DNA of 64,000 nucleotides, taken from positions 29,263,501 through 29,327,500 of the forward strand of contig NC_083383.1 in NCBI RefSeq assembly GCF_031755915.1. The letters are read 5' to 3'. This stretch comes from Ziziphus jujuba (lineage: Eukaryota; Streptophyta; Magnoliopsida; Rosales; Rhamnaceae). A program made the position numbers and the translations under genes. Positions 24,070-38,059 of this stretch are shown in pieces. The notes under the pieces were generated by a model. The model did not search any database and had not been told where the DNA came from. It was given only the letters and a program-made list of their open reading frames with translations. Numbering within the stretch: position 1 is the stretch's first letter; each line of letters opens with the position of its first letter.

Positions 24070-27000
24070 CTATTCACATGCCAATTTGGTGTCAAAGCTG
24101 CTCAAACAGATGGCGAAAGCCTGAAATGCAGATAGAGGATACCGGTAATCCATTGTAAACATATCCTTCCCAACCTTGCCAAACTGAAGAATAATCTTAT
24201 CATGATCAGGTTGCGTTGGCTGCGTCGATGGTGTAGGTGCACCAGCAGCAGGCTGTGTTGCAGCAATTAGCTGAAAATTCTTAACAGAAGCCACCGTCAC
24301 CCTTCCCCGGAAGTTAAGGCACCAACATTGCAATTGTTCATGCCATCTTGGAGCCTTATTTCGGAGAACCAATGGTCTCTCCTTTCCCTCATCATCTTCA
24401 TCACGAGAACCAACAATATCAGAGAACCGAGAACTGCTAAACTCAGTTGAATTGTCAATTGATTTTGAAAAAGAAATGCTCCGGAATGAGTCCTCAAGGG
24501 AGCGAGGAAGGAGCTCGGGTTGGCCTGGAACACTGCCACCAGGCTCGAGGGATGAGGATGGAATTGAGTACATGGTGCAATGCATCCTGCGCGGACCCCT
24601 GGTTCCAAGCACGTTTAACTCATATGTAACCTGGGCAATATTGTAACTTCCTGTTGGGACCTTTGGAGAAACCTTTTTTGAGTAGAACCTACGGCTTCGG
24701 CCAGGTGGTGAAAGCTGACCATTATTGTAAGGAGGCTGGGTATCATAAATGATGAACTTGGTACCAAGAAAATTGGATCTGAAACAAGAGAAAGCATACA
24801 CATTATACCATAACCTACAAGACTTCTATACAAAGAATTACAAAATCCTCCTTTAGTCCTCAGATGATAAAATGAAAATTACTTTCATCCTCCCAATAAC
24901 AAAACACCAGGGTGATGCACCTTAAAATAAATCTAGAATGTTACAATACGCATCAACAACTAAAACATGGATACAGAACAATTTAATATTAGCAGCAAAA
25001 CAATAATAAAAACCATCAAATTGAAGTTTGCATGAAGATGTTTGGATGTGCAATATTGGCTGCTTGACCACATTAGAAAGAACTTAATTGGTTATGCTTA
25101 CCAGGCATTCTCTAATGATACCAATATGTTTTCATGTATTGGCTTCCATTATAGCAAAAAGCTTGAAAACTTACATTTTCAAGTACACAATACAATGTAA
25201 AAATTTAAAGTTGAATCTCCATGCTTATGTACTTGATTGTTACAATTCTAACCAAATTTTCAATATTTTTCTTGAATTATTTTCACCAAAGAAACATGAA
25301 ATTCAAATTATTAAATTGTCAAGGATAAAAACAAGCATGAATCTTATCCTTTTACATCTATTCTTTGGAACTAGTTAGAGAATTTAAAGATCATTTTTTA
25401 TTCGTATGAACTGGTAGCAACCTTGAAGATCCCCATGTCCAGAATTCAAATACATAACTTACAAAGGTTACTATTTGCTAACTTGTGTTCATATCTTGGG
25501 CATTTTTAGTTATTTGTTAATTTTTCTAAAGCATCACAAATGCAGAATTTTCCAACGTAAACATTGAATAGCATAAGTTGGAAATCCAGTAACCTACCTG
25601 AGTTTTCCAATGTACGTGCTGCTTGATCGTGATATGTTATCTGCATCCATAGAGATCACATACTCTGTGCAAGTAGTTCTCCTTGTTCGCTTAGCAGAAA
25701 GAAGAAATTTCCCATTTTCAACAAGCAAAGCTGCAGAAGCCATACCATTCATCAACAGCCAATCTTTATACAATGTGTCAGAGTAAATCAATCAAGGAGA
25801 GACATTGCCATGAAGACATGCTTATCCAGATAGTTGAAGGCTTAGTGCAAGGCATCACACAAGCACGCACACACACACACACACACGTATATATATATAT
25901 ATCGAGAGAGAGAGCACATCCAGACTCTAGTCTAGTGCTAAGAGAATTGCAGAGCAAAAATTACATAAACATTCAAATTGCTCATTTATTGCTACACAAT
26001 CAAAAACTGGACAGACACAGTACCAATCAAGTATGAGAAATCATAGTGTGGAACAAAGTTTGGCCAATAAGAACCCTGACATAAATGGCGGTTTTTTAAT
26101 AGATGTCATTATAGTTCAACAAACAGCCAATGGTTTAACATGGTAGGGGATAATGCAGATGAAGTTGCCTTCGGCCTATATATTAGGTACCATTAATTAA
26201 TTGGCCTAACAAATGCAGAAAGCAATGTTCAAATATAAAAAAAATTAAAAATTACACCAAAAAAAATAATAATAAAATAAAAAATAACAACCGAAGATGT
26301 TTTATGTAGTTGTATAAGGTTCACAGCCAGCAAACAAAAACTATACACTTCCAAACAGCCCCAAATCAATATTCAGTATGACCCATATACATAAAAACAA
26401 AAAAGAAAAAAAAAATCCATAAAGCAAGGAATTTTATAATAACAGCCCTGATTGTTAGAGGTAAGAATTCATTAATTCATAGTGTTATTAGCAAAAAGAT
26501 ACCGTGTTTACTACAGCATGAAAAAACAAAAAAATAGAAGTACTAACATAAGAAACTAGTTACAGATTAGGACTAACCAAAGCTTAGTAAAGAATACCAT
26601 GTTTCTATATAAATGGTATTTTATCAAATCAAAAAGCTGTGAACTACTTCCACGAAAAATAACACCCAGCTTGCATAAATATATAAATTCTAAGTAATAA
26701 AATCCACTTTTCCATTTCCTCAATTTCAAATATTCCACATTTGCCACATATATGAATGTTAAGAGTTTCGACATTAAAGTACACTGGTGTACTCCTGGCT
26801 GTTGTAGAAATACTTATTTTAAGATCAATTAGATGTTTAACAACGATTCAATTTAATTCTAAAAAATTCAATTATTCAGGGTAAAGTTAACTGCTATTGT
26901 TTCTCATGAACCCCCAAAAATCAAGAACAAGAAATATCATAGCAAACTCAGGAGATTTTTTGCTGCAACAAAACTGTTTTAAAAGCTTACCTGGGCTTAG

Positions 27001-27574
27001 GCTAAGGAAAAGGTGGTAAGTCAAATTAGATTTGTCCCTCTTTATGAAGCACTGCATGGTTCCATCTCGAGGCCCTGGCTGTGAGTGACATGATTAAAAA
27101 ATGTGTCAATCCTAATGAGATACAACAAAATATCCCTCTCAAGGTGAGAAAGAGAATAGCATGTGAGTGCTTACACATATAAACAACTCTTAATATTTAA
27201 ATCTATCGTAAGCAAGAGAGCTGCACCTGCTTCAGGGAGACTGGGAAGGTAATCTTTCCAGAGAATTCAGGACTTCTAACAATTTCTTTGCACATTTCCC
27301 TCCATGATCTGCAAACAGCAGCACAGGCAACAACATGCTTGCGAGCAGGCCATGCGCTTTCACTTGCTTCCAATCTTTTGATCACATCGCGCAATAGTTC
27401 AGGTGGTAGACCAGCCCAACGGCTGTTCTGGATTACCAGAGGTGGTTCATGCAATTCATGGACTGAGCCATGTGATTTTCCCCTGTGATGGCCTGGCAGT
27501 CTCACCTCAAAACTTCTTCTCGATAAACTTCCAAACCCATCCCTAACATCTCGGACGATACTGCGAAACGACAT
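24070..27574 (-). CDS. TULP1: Tubby-like F-box protein, TLP1/TLP5 type, 425 aa
   Basis: Four coding exons, 27227-27574, 26991-27078, 25598-25730 and 24070-24778, sum to 1278 nt in frame. Residues 51-106 form an F-box ([12 protein letters not shown] ... [12 protein letters not shown]), and residues 117-425 form the Tubby domain. Signatures include [25 protein letters not shown] (the basic strand that binds PI(4,5)P2 in this family), [45 protein letters not shown] and the C-terminal FDTKLACE. Known members are F-box subunits of SCF ubiquitin ligases tethered to the plasma membrane through phosphoinositides, with roles in ABA and stress responses. Length and exon plan fit the family. As far as I remember those proteins, TLP1 is closer than TLP5; the exact orthologue is not proven. 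Confidence 0.95.
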
Positions 27575-28394
27575 TTACTCCAACGCACCAATTGCCCCAG
27601 ATGTTTAATATACCTTTAATAAAGTTGCATAAATTATATTCCAACTCACAATATAATATATCCAAAAACCACTAAGCTCCTGTGGAACTGCAAATCAACA
27701 AAACTTGATTTAAATTCCTGCTTCAATACTTAATAACCAAGAAAGTAGAGATAAGAAGACCAGATGAGGAAAAGCAGAAAGCAAGAAAAGGAGATTCTCA
27801 CAAAAGAGTGCCCCTCACATGGACCTAAAGCAGCCTTAAGTGCAAGACTTTAATCAGAAACATCTTTTGGCGGGTTTTTAAAGCCTAATTTACCAGAACC
27901 CAAACTAACATATCTTCAACCTAGATTTCTACTAGATGCAGCATAGATCAAAATAATTATAAAAAAATAATAATAATAAAAATAAAAATAAAAATAAAAA
28001 CTTAGAAAAACGGAACTATGCTTCAAAGGACAACCAGAGAAATTTTCCATATAAAATGCATTGAAAAATAATAATAATAACCCGTCAGAGACAAGAGTGG
28101 GTAAATTAACATATCTTCAATCTAGATTCCTACTGGATACAGCATACTTCAAAATAATTAAAACAAAACTTAGAGAAGATGAACTATGCTTAAACGGCCA
28201 ATCAGAGAAGTTTTTCTTATGAAATGCATTTAAAAATAATAATAATCCTTCGGAAACAAAAAGTGGGTAAATCAACATCAAAAAGAAAAAAATATTTCAT
28301 ACAGCAATTAATTGTTAATAACCTTAACTTGAACATCTTCGTAGCCCTGTAACTAAGAAATTTAAGTTTTTAAAGTCCACAAAAAGAATTTTAC

Positions 28395-28530
28395 CTGGAA
28401 AACACACAAAATAACAGTGCAAAAGACCAGGTTACAGGCCTTGACACTTAACAAAAATCCATCACTTCCGCACTAAGGTTACGGAGATCGGTGAAGAATA
28501 TGCCAGGATCAAAGACTTTTGTGGGAATTC
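28395..28530 (-). other. 5' leader exon of the Tubby-like gene
   Basis: It is bounded by TTTTGCAG before and GTAAAA after. It lies about 820 bp upstream of the start codon, in a leader intron. One frame of this exon is open to a TAA at 28448 and looks protein-like (see findings), but no ATG opens it upstream. It could be a non-AUG upstream frame or chance. Confidence 0.5.
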
Positions 28531-28903
28531 CTGCAAAATATAGAAACTAAAATATCAGAAAAAGAAAAAAAAAAGTAAAAACAAACTAGAAAAAATTCAG
28601 TCACCTGTAGCAGAAAACTTAATAACAAAAAGAAAGAAACCCATTTATTAAACTCGAATTTCTGTTAAGAAAATTCATTTAAAAAAAAATTAACTGAGAA
28701 CAAAAGTGAAAAAACTTCATTCTCTCAACATATATTTTGAACATCCTCAGTCAAAAATAATAAACGAAAAAAAAGAAAAACGCAGAAATGAACAAAAAGA
28801 ACACCATTCTGAAACCCATGAACAAAACCCACAGGAAGTTTCAAATACCAGAATTTTCTAGACCCTTTTTTTGCAAAGCTAAGAAATAACTTAGAAGACT
28901 AAC

Positions 28904-29150
28904 CTAACAACCAACGGATCCGAGAAAATGAAACCAAGTGGGTCTGCAAATTTTCCAGAGAAACAAACAGAACAAGAGGTAAAGGAATTTCAACACAGGA
29001 TATTTTGAGGCCCAATTATTCAGTAAAAAACACACAGCTTTGTGCAGTGGAAACCATCACGAAGATCACCAAACCAGCTGACGAAGTCTTCTTTTTCTTT
29101 CTCTCCGTAGAAGTTCTCCACTCTCTCTCTCTCTCTCTCTCTAAGAACCC
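28904..29150 (-). promoter_or_regulatory. First leader exon of the Tubby-like gene, with CT/GA tract and uORF
   Basis: The 3' edge is TTGTTAG|GTTAGT at 28904. The leader contains a GA tract (29122-29143), common in plant 5' UTRs, and a 13-codon upstream ORF (29016-29057, MVSTAQSCVFFTE, then stop). The transcription start is not determined. The uORF could damp translation. Confidence 0.45.
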
Positions 29151-30690
29151 GGACTTCAACTCTTTATTAAATCCAATTCACGAATTAATTTTCAAAAAAA
29201 AAAAAAAAACATTAAATGAAAGCTGCTTAGTTTACTTAATCCTACCCTGATTTAATTATTTTGTTCTACTTTCTCCATCCGTACCTTGTGGCCCCCATAT
29301 CTAATTTACCATTTTACCCTCGACGGTTGACTTTACCATTTCGTCCCTTTCCAACTTACTCCGTTACCGTTTACTCGGGGACTTTGGGTACATCGTGACT
29401 GTGTTTTCCGATCGGTGCACGTTAGCATGAGAAGCGCAGGATATTTGATTTTGCTTTTGCATCGGAGAGTTCGGATCCAGTGCTTTCATGGTGTATTTAT
29501 GGTTATCGCACGGTGGAACAGCTTATTTTGATCTGAACCGTTGATGGATTGGAATTTATTGAGATTGGGACTGGGCTTGGAGGGTCGTGATTGATTTGTT
29601 TAATGTAGAACGTGCGGCGGGTGCATGTGAAAAGGAATTATAACATGGGCCACGCTGTCATGATGTAACTCTGTTGCGTCGTGAAATGACGTTCTTCTCC
29701 TCGTAAGATTCCGTATATGACGAATGTCTCCCTCCTTTTTCTCTTCGATAACCCCGCTTTAATCTAGTGCCACGTAAATCCATGCATGCTTGCCACGTGT
29801 TCTCAGATTGTAGTTTGGCCCAAAAAAAAAAAAAATGCTTTAAAAATTATGAAATTGGATTTTATTAAAAAAAAAAATTTCCTTTGGCTTTGTTTGTTTG
29901 CTATTGTAATTCAATGTAAAAAACGACGCAAATTTATTTTTTTTTGGTTGTTTTTGATGAAAAAAACGATGCAAATTGATAATATTGCATTAGACAATGT
30001 TGCTATAGTGGAGAACATTATCCACTTTATGATGGAGGATGATTATGATTATTAGAATTTAAATTCTCTATTTGGGCTTTTGTATATATTTTTAACACTA
30101 ACACATTTGTAGATTGAATTTACTTATGTTTTTTTTTTTTTATTCAATTGATTTTATATTATTCATTAAATCAGTAATTATGGTTAAGATTGAAAAGTCC
30201 ATAAGGATTAATGAATTATATATCACTGCTTACATGATCAAATAATTTTCTTTTTCATCTACTTACTTTAAACAGTCCAAAAACGATCATCTGCCCCATA
30301 AGTACAAATTTGGGTGCATTTTCTAAAGGCTTTTAATGTCATTGGTTATTAAGGAAACTAAACATCTTTTTTTTTTTTTTTTTCCCTTAAGATCGTCTAA
30401 TAGCAATATATTTCTCCACGAATCAAATGTGAGTTTTTTTTTTCTTTATTATTATTACTATCATTATTATTATTACCATAATCAAGACAAGAGAAGCTTT
30501 ATTTTCTTAAAAGGTTTTTCAAAGCTTAGAAATTTTGAATTTTTCTTTAAAAAAATAAATGAGCTAATATAGGGAAAAAAATAAATAAATAACAAGCTTA
30601 TTTTTTTTTAATAAAATGTGCTCATTCTTTTTAAATAAAATGTTTTCCTATTACCATCCTTAAAAATAGTAAGATATTCCATATTGTTTC

Positions 30691-30723
<33 letters not shown>

Positions 30724-30724
30724 G

Positions 30725-30884
30725 GAAATTCTATGGTAAGGATGGTCCGTATGAAAACCGCAATATTAGTTACAGTTTTTCATAGTATTAACAAATATTT
30801 TTTAGAAAATCGTCACCAATACTATGAAAAACCATCACCAATATTGTGGTCCGCATGAGAATCGTCCGCACTATAGACGAATTG
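30725..30884. mobile_element. Foldback MITE, about 160 bp
   Basis: The left end CTATGGTAAGGATGGTCCG matches the complement of the right end, CTATAGTGCGGACGATTC. Pairing continues to the centre (TTTTTCATAGTATT / AATACTATGAAAAA). It is flanked by TA-rich sequence on both sides. The family is not identified. Confidence 0.6.
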
Positions 30885-33800
30885 TATATATATGTATATA
30901 TTACTAAACAATCAATAACTTATACTAACGATTTTTCTCAATCTCAATAGAGATAATCAGTGATTAAGATACTATTTACTCAAACAGTAATTCTGAATTT
31001 CAAATTTTTTATTTATTATATATACATATATAAAAACATTTTTCAATAAAGATGTCCATGAGTTTATAAGTGTTTTTAGCCTTCAAATAATGATTTTGCT
31101 TAACATACAAGTTGATTAATTCTTTAATCCACTCTATTACATCCTGACAGACATTTTAAGGTAGTTTCATCATATTGTAAGTTCTTTCACACTTATTAAA
31201 CATAACCATATTCAACGTTGATTTTCAACAAAGCATTGAAAAATTGCCTCTAAATATTCAAATCTATACCAAAAAATAGTTTTGAAATATAAAATTAGCT
31301 TTAACTCCTAATTATTATCTCCAATCGTTCTTTATAAAAGCCAAAAACACTAGGTCCGCAGCTTAAATTATGAACCATACACTGGAAGAGACTGTGTAAA
31401 TATAACCAGTCAAGCAAACTGTGAGATTGATGGAACATAGAGAAGATTTATTAAATATCACAATGCTTTCTTTTGCTCCAATCTACAGGAATAAAGGTAA
31501 TAAGTGCACTCAAGGTATTAGGTGTGAACATGCAACCAAAGTCTTCTTGAGGATCCTCACTAGCCAATGTGACAACTAGCCACTCATATCTCAATAGATC
31601 TTCTCCTCCAAAATAGCTCCCAAAAAAAATTAAAAAAAAATTATTAATTTTCTTGCATAATAATTATGAATGTCAAAGAGATTTATGGACAAAATCTCCA
31701 TTAGCAATGATTGATCTATTCGTAACCATATAAACATAGGCTAAAAATTAATTTATGTATTCTATGTGTTCGGTATAATTTTAATCCGAAAACCAAAATT
31801 ATGGTTTATGTTAAACTAACTAAGCCCATTTAAATTGAAAGCCGTGATTATATTTTAATGAGGTTTGGTGAATGTTTTGTATCACGTTGTTCAAAAACCA
31901 AAAATAAATAAAAATAGAAAATGAATAAATAAATGAAGTGGAGTCACATAAAATTGGCAGGAAATAAACCTAACCTGACCCATTTGTCATTTTCATAAGG
32001 TGGCGGGCACTGTAGCAGGTTGATGGCCTTTTGACTCATGATCAAGGACCGCAACAATGCCACTTGGTAAATCTATTCACATATGTATGCATGATCTCAC
32101 ACACATATAATATATGTAGCTTATTTCATTTGCTTACATGAGAAAATCTATTGTACCTTCCACATAATATACATCCTATGTTTAAAATATTTATTTTTTC
32201 TCATTAAATTTTTTTAAAAATATTTAATTTTATTAATTTTTGAAATAAAATTATTATTAATGTTGTTGTTAAAACTTAACCTTGACTTTGTTTTTTTTTC
32301 TTTTTCTTTCTTAGCAATGTAGATGACAGTTAACATTGGTAATAATTTATTTATGAATTTGATAATTTCTGGTGTTAAGATGAAAAAAAAAAAAGAAGAT
32401 GTAATTTTAAATGGGTGTAATGTATTTTGTAATATATAATTATATTATATAATACCCGAAAGAAAAATCCTGCGTATTAAACACACTTTTATCTTTGAGC
32501 TTGGACTAATATATAAATATCCAAATTTGTTTTGATATTAATAAGTCTCACTGTTTTATGTTTCTTTTCATATGATAATTTTAGCTTTACCACCAACGCG
32601 ATTGACTTTCAATAGTTATACCATATATACATTTTTAAAAAATAAAAAAAAAATAAAAAAAAAAATCCCTGCAATGTGCAATGTTATTGTGTATCATCAC
32701 CAAATGACAAATTGTCCTCGAAAAAACAACCTGTTGTTTTATTAATTGCTTTATATTGCATCTCTTTCACGGAAAACTTTTTGGTGGACGGCCGTCCACG
32801 TCCAAAATAACAAAATGAAGAAATTTCACTTGGGCAATGGTACACATTGTGATTTTAATTTAAACCATATTTTAAATGATTTTTTTTTTTTTTTGGGTCA
32901 ACATTATATCGGATTTAAGCTAAGAATGAGAATGATGTTGGGATACATTTGGGCGATAATTCCTTGCCATAGGAGTAATATCCTTCTTTTAAATAAAGAA
33001 GAAAATATTTTTAAAATAACCTATTCATAATCATCGTTGATGACAATTTTGAAGTTTTGAATTTAAAGCATGGTATTGAAATCCTTTCATTCTCCTTAAT
33101 TTATAAAATTAAAAAAAAACTATTTTGTTTAGGGCTATCCACCTATCTTAGTTAGAATCTGACATGATATTTTTTTTTAAATGATATGATATTATTTTAT
33201 TGATTTAAATTGAATTTAAGTTATCTTTTTAAAAAAATATTTATTAAATTATTCATAACTAATTTTTATTTTTTTAACTAATAAAATAATAGCCTCATGC
33301 CAATGAGGGAAAAAAAAAATTTGATGTCCTGAAACATTACTCTTTTTTTTCTTTTTTCTTTTTTTTTTTTTTGGTGAATGCACTGAAACATTAATCTTGT
33401 AAAAAGAGTTTGGTCCACTTTTTTCATATTCAAGATCAAAATTATAGTCTTGGAATTAAGTGGTTTCAAATGTACCATAATGTTCCATCAAAAAAAAAAA
33501 AAAAAAAAAGTACTGTAATTCTATTAAAATTTGGGGATTTCCTTATAGCTAATTCCTTAATTGTACCTATAATTGCATTTTGGTCTGTAAAATTGAGATT
33601 TTAATGCATTTTGGCCTTAAATTATTTTTTATCTATTTTTCAGCAATTTTGATTTTTGAGATATGCAAGGTTGTCGATGCAATATACTATGGTTTTATAG
33701 GGTTGTTTGATTTATAAAGTTTTTTTGTTACACTAAATTTATTGCATGTCTTCTAACTGTTAAAAAATTTAATTAAAAAAAAGTTTAAAAATCAAAATGT

Positions 33801-34144
33801 ACAAAGTTAAAATGCTAAATAAAAAATATTAAGTTGTAAATATGAATATAATTTAAGGACTAACGATGTGAATTACCCTTTTAATTATTACCTGAGATCA
33901 GAGTAAAGCGGGGAACTAATCATGGCTAAATATTGCATTTTCATACTTAATAAAACCACTAATGAAAAAGTGATATGCACGCATGCATAGTTAGTTATCG
34001 AGATTTCTAAATCAAATCTGAAAAGAACAATGCAGGAACAATTTTATTTACGAACTGGTATGCCAATGTATTAATAATTGAGAAATTAATATAAAGTAAA
34101 TATAAATATATAAAATTTAATACAAACTAATAAAATAAAAATAA

Positions 34145-34346
34145 ATGCTAGAGTTACCAACTAATCCATTAAATTATTTATTAAGTACATATATTTTACT
34201 ATGTAATTAATTTATATTTAATTATATTTATTGAAGATTAATTCATCCATAGATATAGATTATATTGAATATATTAACAAATCAAATAATAATACATATA
34301 TATTTGATAAATAACTTGATAAATTAGTTAGTAGTTGTAGCATTAC
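34145..34346. mobile_element. Foldback MITE, about 200 bp
   Basis: AATGCTAGAGTTACCAACTAA at the left resembles the complement of the right end, which reads AATGCTACAACTACTAACTAA. The interior is AT-rich. Related words (ACCAACTAATTTATTAA) occur near 19530, suggesting a family with other decayed members. Confidence 0.5.
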
Positions 34347-36008
34347 TCATAAAATAATATCCGATTCCAATCTATAAATACACTTTATTAATTCTTTATT
34401 TATTTTTTATTGTTTTTTGAAAATATGAAACAAGCACGTAATACAAAAAAGTAAAACGAAATAAATCAACATGGTAAGACTAAATACCAATTATCCCATA
34501 ACAGAAACGTTTTTTTTTTTCAAAAAACTAATGAGAAGATATATTAAACATGGAAAACACATTATGTTTTCACTGTTTCACATGCATTTAAATGATTGAT
34601 GACTAAGTCATTCTCATTAAATTGATGACTATGTCATTCTCATTAAAGTTTATTACATCCTACCGGCTTCATTCTTGTCCTCCTTGTATTGGCAAATTAT
34701 AGACCAAATTATTCCTTCGGTGGATTCATCTTGATCCTAATCACAAAATAGCTTGCCTTGAAAGGATATATATTTCTTGGCTTTTAATTATTATGTTTCC
34801 GAACAATAGTAAATTATTTGGTTGGTATACTATATTACAGTAATTAATTCAATCAATATGATGAAGATCAATATGAGTAAAGTTTGGTAGAATCTTTAAC
34901 TTTACCATTTAATAAACATATAAAAATAAGATAATTCCTTAGCAGTTTAGAATTTAATTGATTGTGCATATGCATGTATTGAGTCATTTTTTTTTTTTTT
35001 TTTTTACCTGTTTGGACCTTGATGCATTGTGTCATTCTCAATGATTGTTAATCCTCATAGTAAGGCTTTTTCAAAGAGAATGGTAACATATATAGAATAA
35101 AGCCTAATAACAAAGTTATATTTATTCAATATAATGATATTGAATTTGAATTTTAAAATTCTTTAAAAAAATATATTTATAATAAAAATTAAAAAATAAC
35201 TTATAACGAATTAAATTAAAAAAATTTAATTCACAAAGTACGAATAAATATATAATTTGAGAATTAATCAACATTTGGATATGTAATTGCATATATATTT
35301 TGATCTACGAAATTCATATAAAAAAGGTTTTATGGGATTATCTACCGTCAAAACCATTGTTTTCTTTGGAAAATCTCTAGAGTTAAAATCCCGTCACCAA
35401 GTTTAAAGCCGCATGTCAATTAAGAGACAACAAACTTAGTTTTATTTAATCTTTAATATATTTTAATTTTAATTTTAATCTCCTAGTTCGTCAAGGAACA
35501 TAAATTTAAGTCCCAAATCATTGCATTTGATATATTTATTGATTTAATAGTGTAGCTAGCTACCTAGCTTCGATAGTGTATTTTCTTTTTCCTTTTTTAT
35601 AATAGGTTATATAGTTTTGGAAATAGTAAAAAATATGAAATTGTCAATCCATATAACAACTCGATTGAATTAATTCAAATCATTACCAAAAAGACAAAAA
35701 TTGAATTAATTCAAAGTGCATAGTTGGACACATGATCGTGTCCCGCTTTACTTACCAATTTTTACCTAGAAAATATCTTCAGGGATAGACTCCATAGACC
35801 TTTAACTAAAAGGAAAATTAAGATTCTAAATATAATTCATATTTAATTATCGACCTAATAAAATTATATAACATCCAGATTCCAGTGGAAAGTTTGCTTT
35901 GGGTCACTTCGAATAAGAGTTGGCATGCTTTGCAACACTGTTAGAGTGACTAATATAATTTTTCATGTTGAATATGGGGTTCAAATGGAATTGATCCTTT
36001 ACAAATTA

Positions 36009-36054
<46 letters not shown>

Positions 36055-37647
36055 TGAAAATGGACTATTTAAACTTGTTTATTGCATGAAGAAAGAGTAA
36101 TTTTTACCATCGGCTGTCATTCAAAGACTTAAACAATTAGGTTGGTAATTTAGTTTCAACACTTTTTTTTAATAAAATATATAAATTTAAAAACTTATAC
36201 GATAATATTAAATAATATAGTATACAGTATTTATAGTATTATTCCTTTCCTCGTTGTAAGAATCACTAATTAGTAATTAATTCTATTCTTCATGCCTGTA
36301 ATGCACTATGCTACTACATGCTTTTTAATTGGCATTTTATCAGAAGAATCCAGATCTTTTTCCATTAATATTCATAAATAAAAAAGGGGGGGACAAAAAA
36401 AATGACCTGTTATCTATTTTCCTTGGTGGTTAAGCTAATAGATTCGGAAAGATCCTGTGAATTTGAAGCAAAAATTAAATTAACCATTTATACCCATAAA
36501 CACTGAAGACGTGTAATATAATAATAATGCATAACGTATCAAAATCAATAAGATATTGATCAGATCCTACTTGTCTGTCTAATTATTTTATATGTGCAAC
36601 TTCCTCCATGACATCATTTTCCACCTTACCTCTTGGATCGCCATTATTATTTACTAGAAAGAATTTTGTGAAGTGAAAGGGGTCGAAATATTGCAAATTA
36701 TAGTTATAGCCTATAGCTAGGTATGAAAATGAACAAACTCTTCTTTTTCTTTTTCTACTTCTTCTTCTTTCTTCTGTTATAAAATAAATAATAATTTTTT
36801 TTTATAAATTTTAGTTTTAATAAATATTATATATATTGATCAGAGTACTTTAAAAGCATGCTAAGGAGTTATATGTTTGTTCAACTAAATTAAGTTATAG
36901 TTTGGATTCTCTGGGTTACTAGATCTAAGGGCGTTCCATTAATTCAATTATGTTCCTACGTCCTTATTAATTACTTTATTTGATTGTGCATTTTAAATTG
37001 ATTGTATAAATTGGTTGACCTTACATATGATCAAGTAGAACAATTTTTTTTTTTTGGTAAATAAATGAATAATAATATAATTGTGAAATTAGTTAGGGCA
37101 ATGGATAAGGATTCGAAAGTCAAATATTTTCGACGCATCAGAAATAGTTAGCACTATACTTCCTTTTAATCTCTCTCTCTCTCTCTTTTAATAATTCTTT
37201 TATCAATTAAAGATCATAAAATGAACTTAGGCCATACCAGAGAAGTCAGAGGAAAGAAGAATTAAAGTCTACAAATTGTTAAGATTATAAACTACCTTCT
37301 CACTTAAACAGTACAAAAGACATTTGAGTAATAATAGGCTTCATTGAAAAAAAATAAAAAAAGTTTAATTAGGTCTGCAATTATTCAATTCTTTTTGGTG
37401 TATAATCTTCAAATGATCACAGTGGAAGCTTTGGACATGAAATTGGCAATTAAGATGAAACAATCTTACCCCTTTTTTTTTTAGTGAATAGCAAGTCATA
37501 TATACACTTAAAACATAAATAATATTTTAAAAAATATTATTTACCACCACTCACCACTAATGATGGTCAATAATGGAGGTTACATATCAATATGATAATT
37601 TAATAGGTTAATATTAAAGGTTCACTTTCTACTATTAATTTTTAAAA

Positions 37648-38059
37648 GGATGTATTCAATTTAAAATTTAAAAAATTTTAAAAATATTTAAAAATTTAGA
37701 GGTATTTGATTTAAATTTTAAAAAAGTACATATATATAAGTTCAATATTCAATTCAGATTTTAATGATTTTACAAAAGTTCATTAAAATTTAAATGCATT
37801 CAATTAAGATTTTGTAATTTCTTTTTAAAATCTAAAGGTATTCAAAAAGTTATTAATTTTAAAAAATGATGTATTTTAATAGATTTGAAAAAATTTTAAA
37901 AATAAAATTTTGAATAAAAAATGTCAATATGATTCTAAAAGATTCGTTAGATTCTTATAAAATCTTTTATGAAGTTTATAAAATTCTATTACAATCCATC
38001 AAATCTTTTAAAATCTATAACTTATTTTAAATGTATTAAATTTTAAATTGAATACATCC
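37648..38059. mobile_element. TIR element / MITE, about 412 bp
   Basis: It begins GGATGTATTCAATTTAAAAT and ends with the inverted TTTTAAATTGAATACATCC. The interior is AT-rich with repeated ATTTAAATTTTAAAA words. There is no coding capacity. The target duplication is not clear. Confidence 0.65.
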
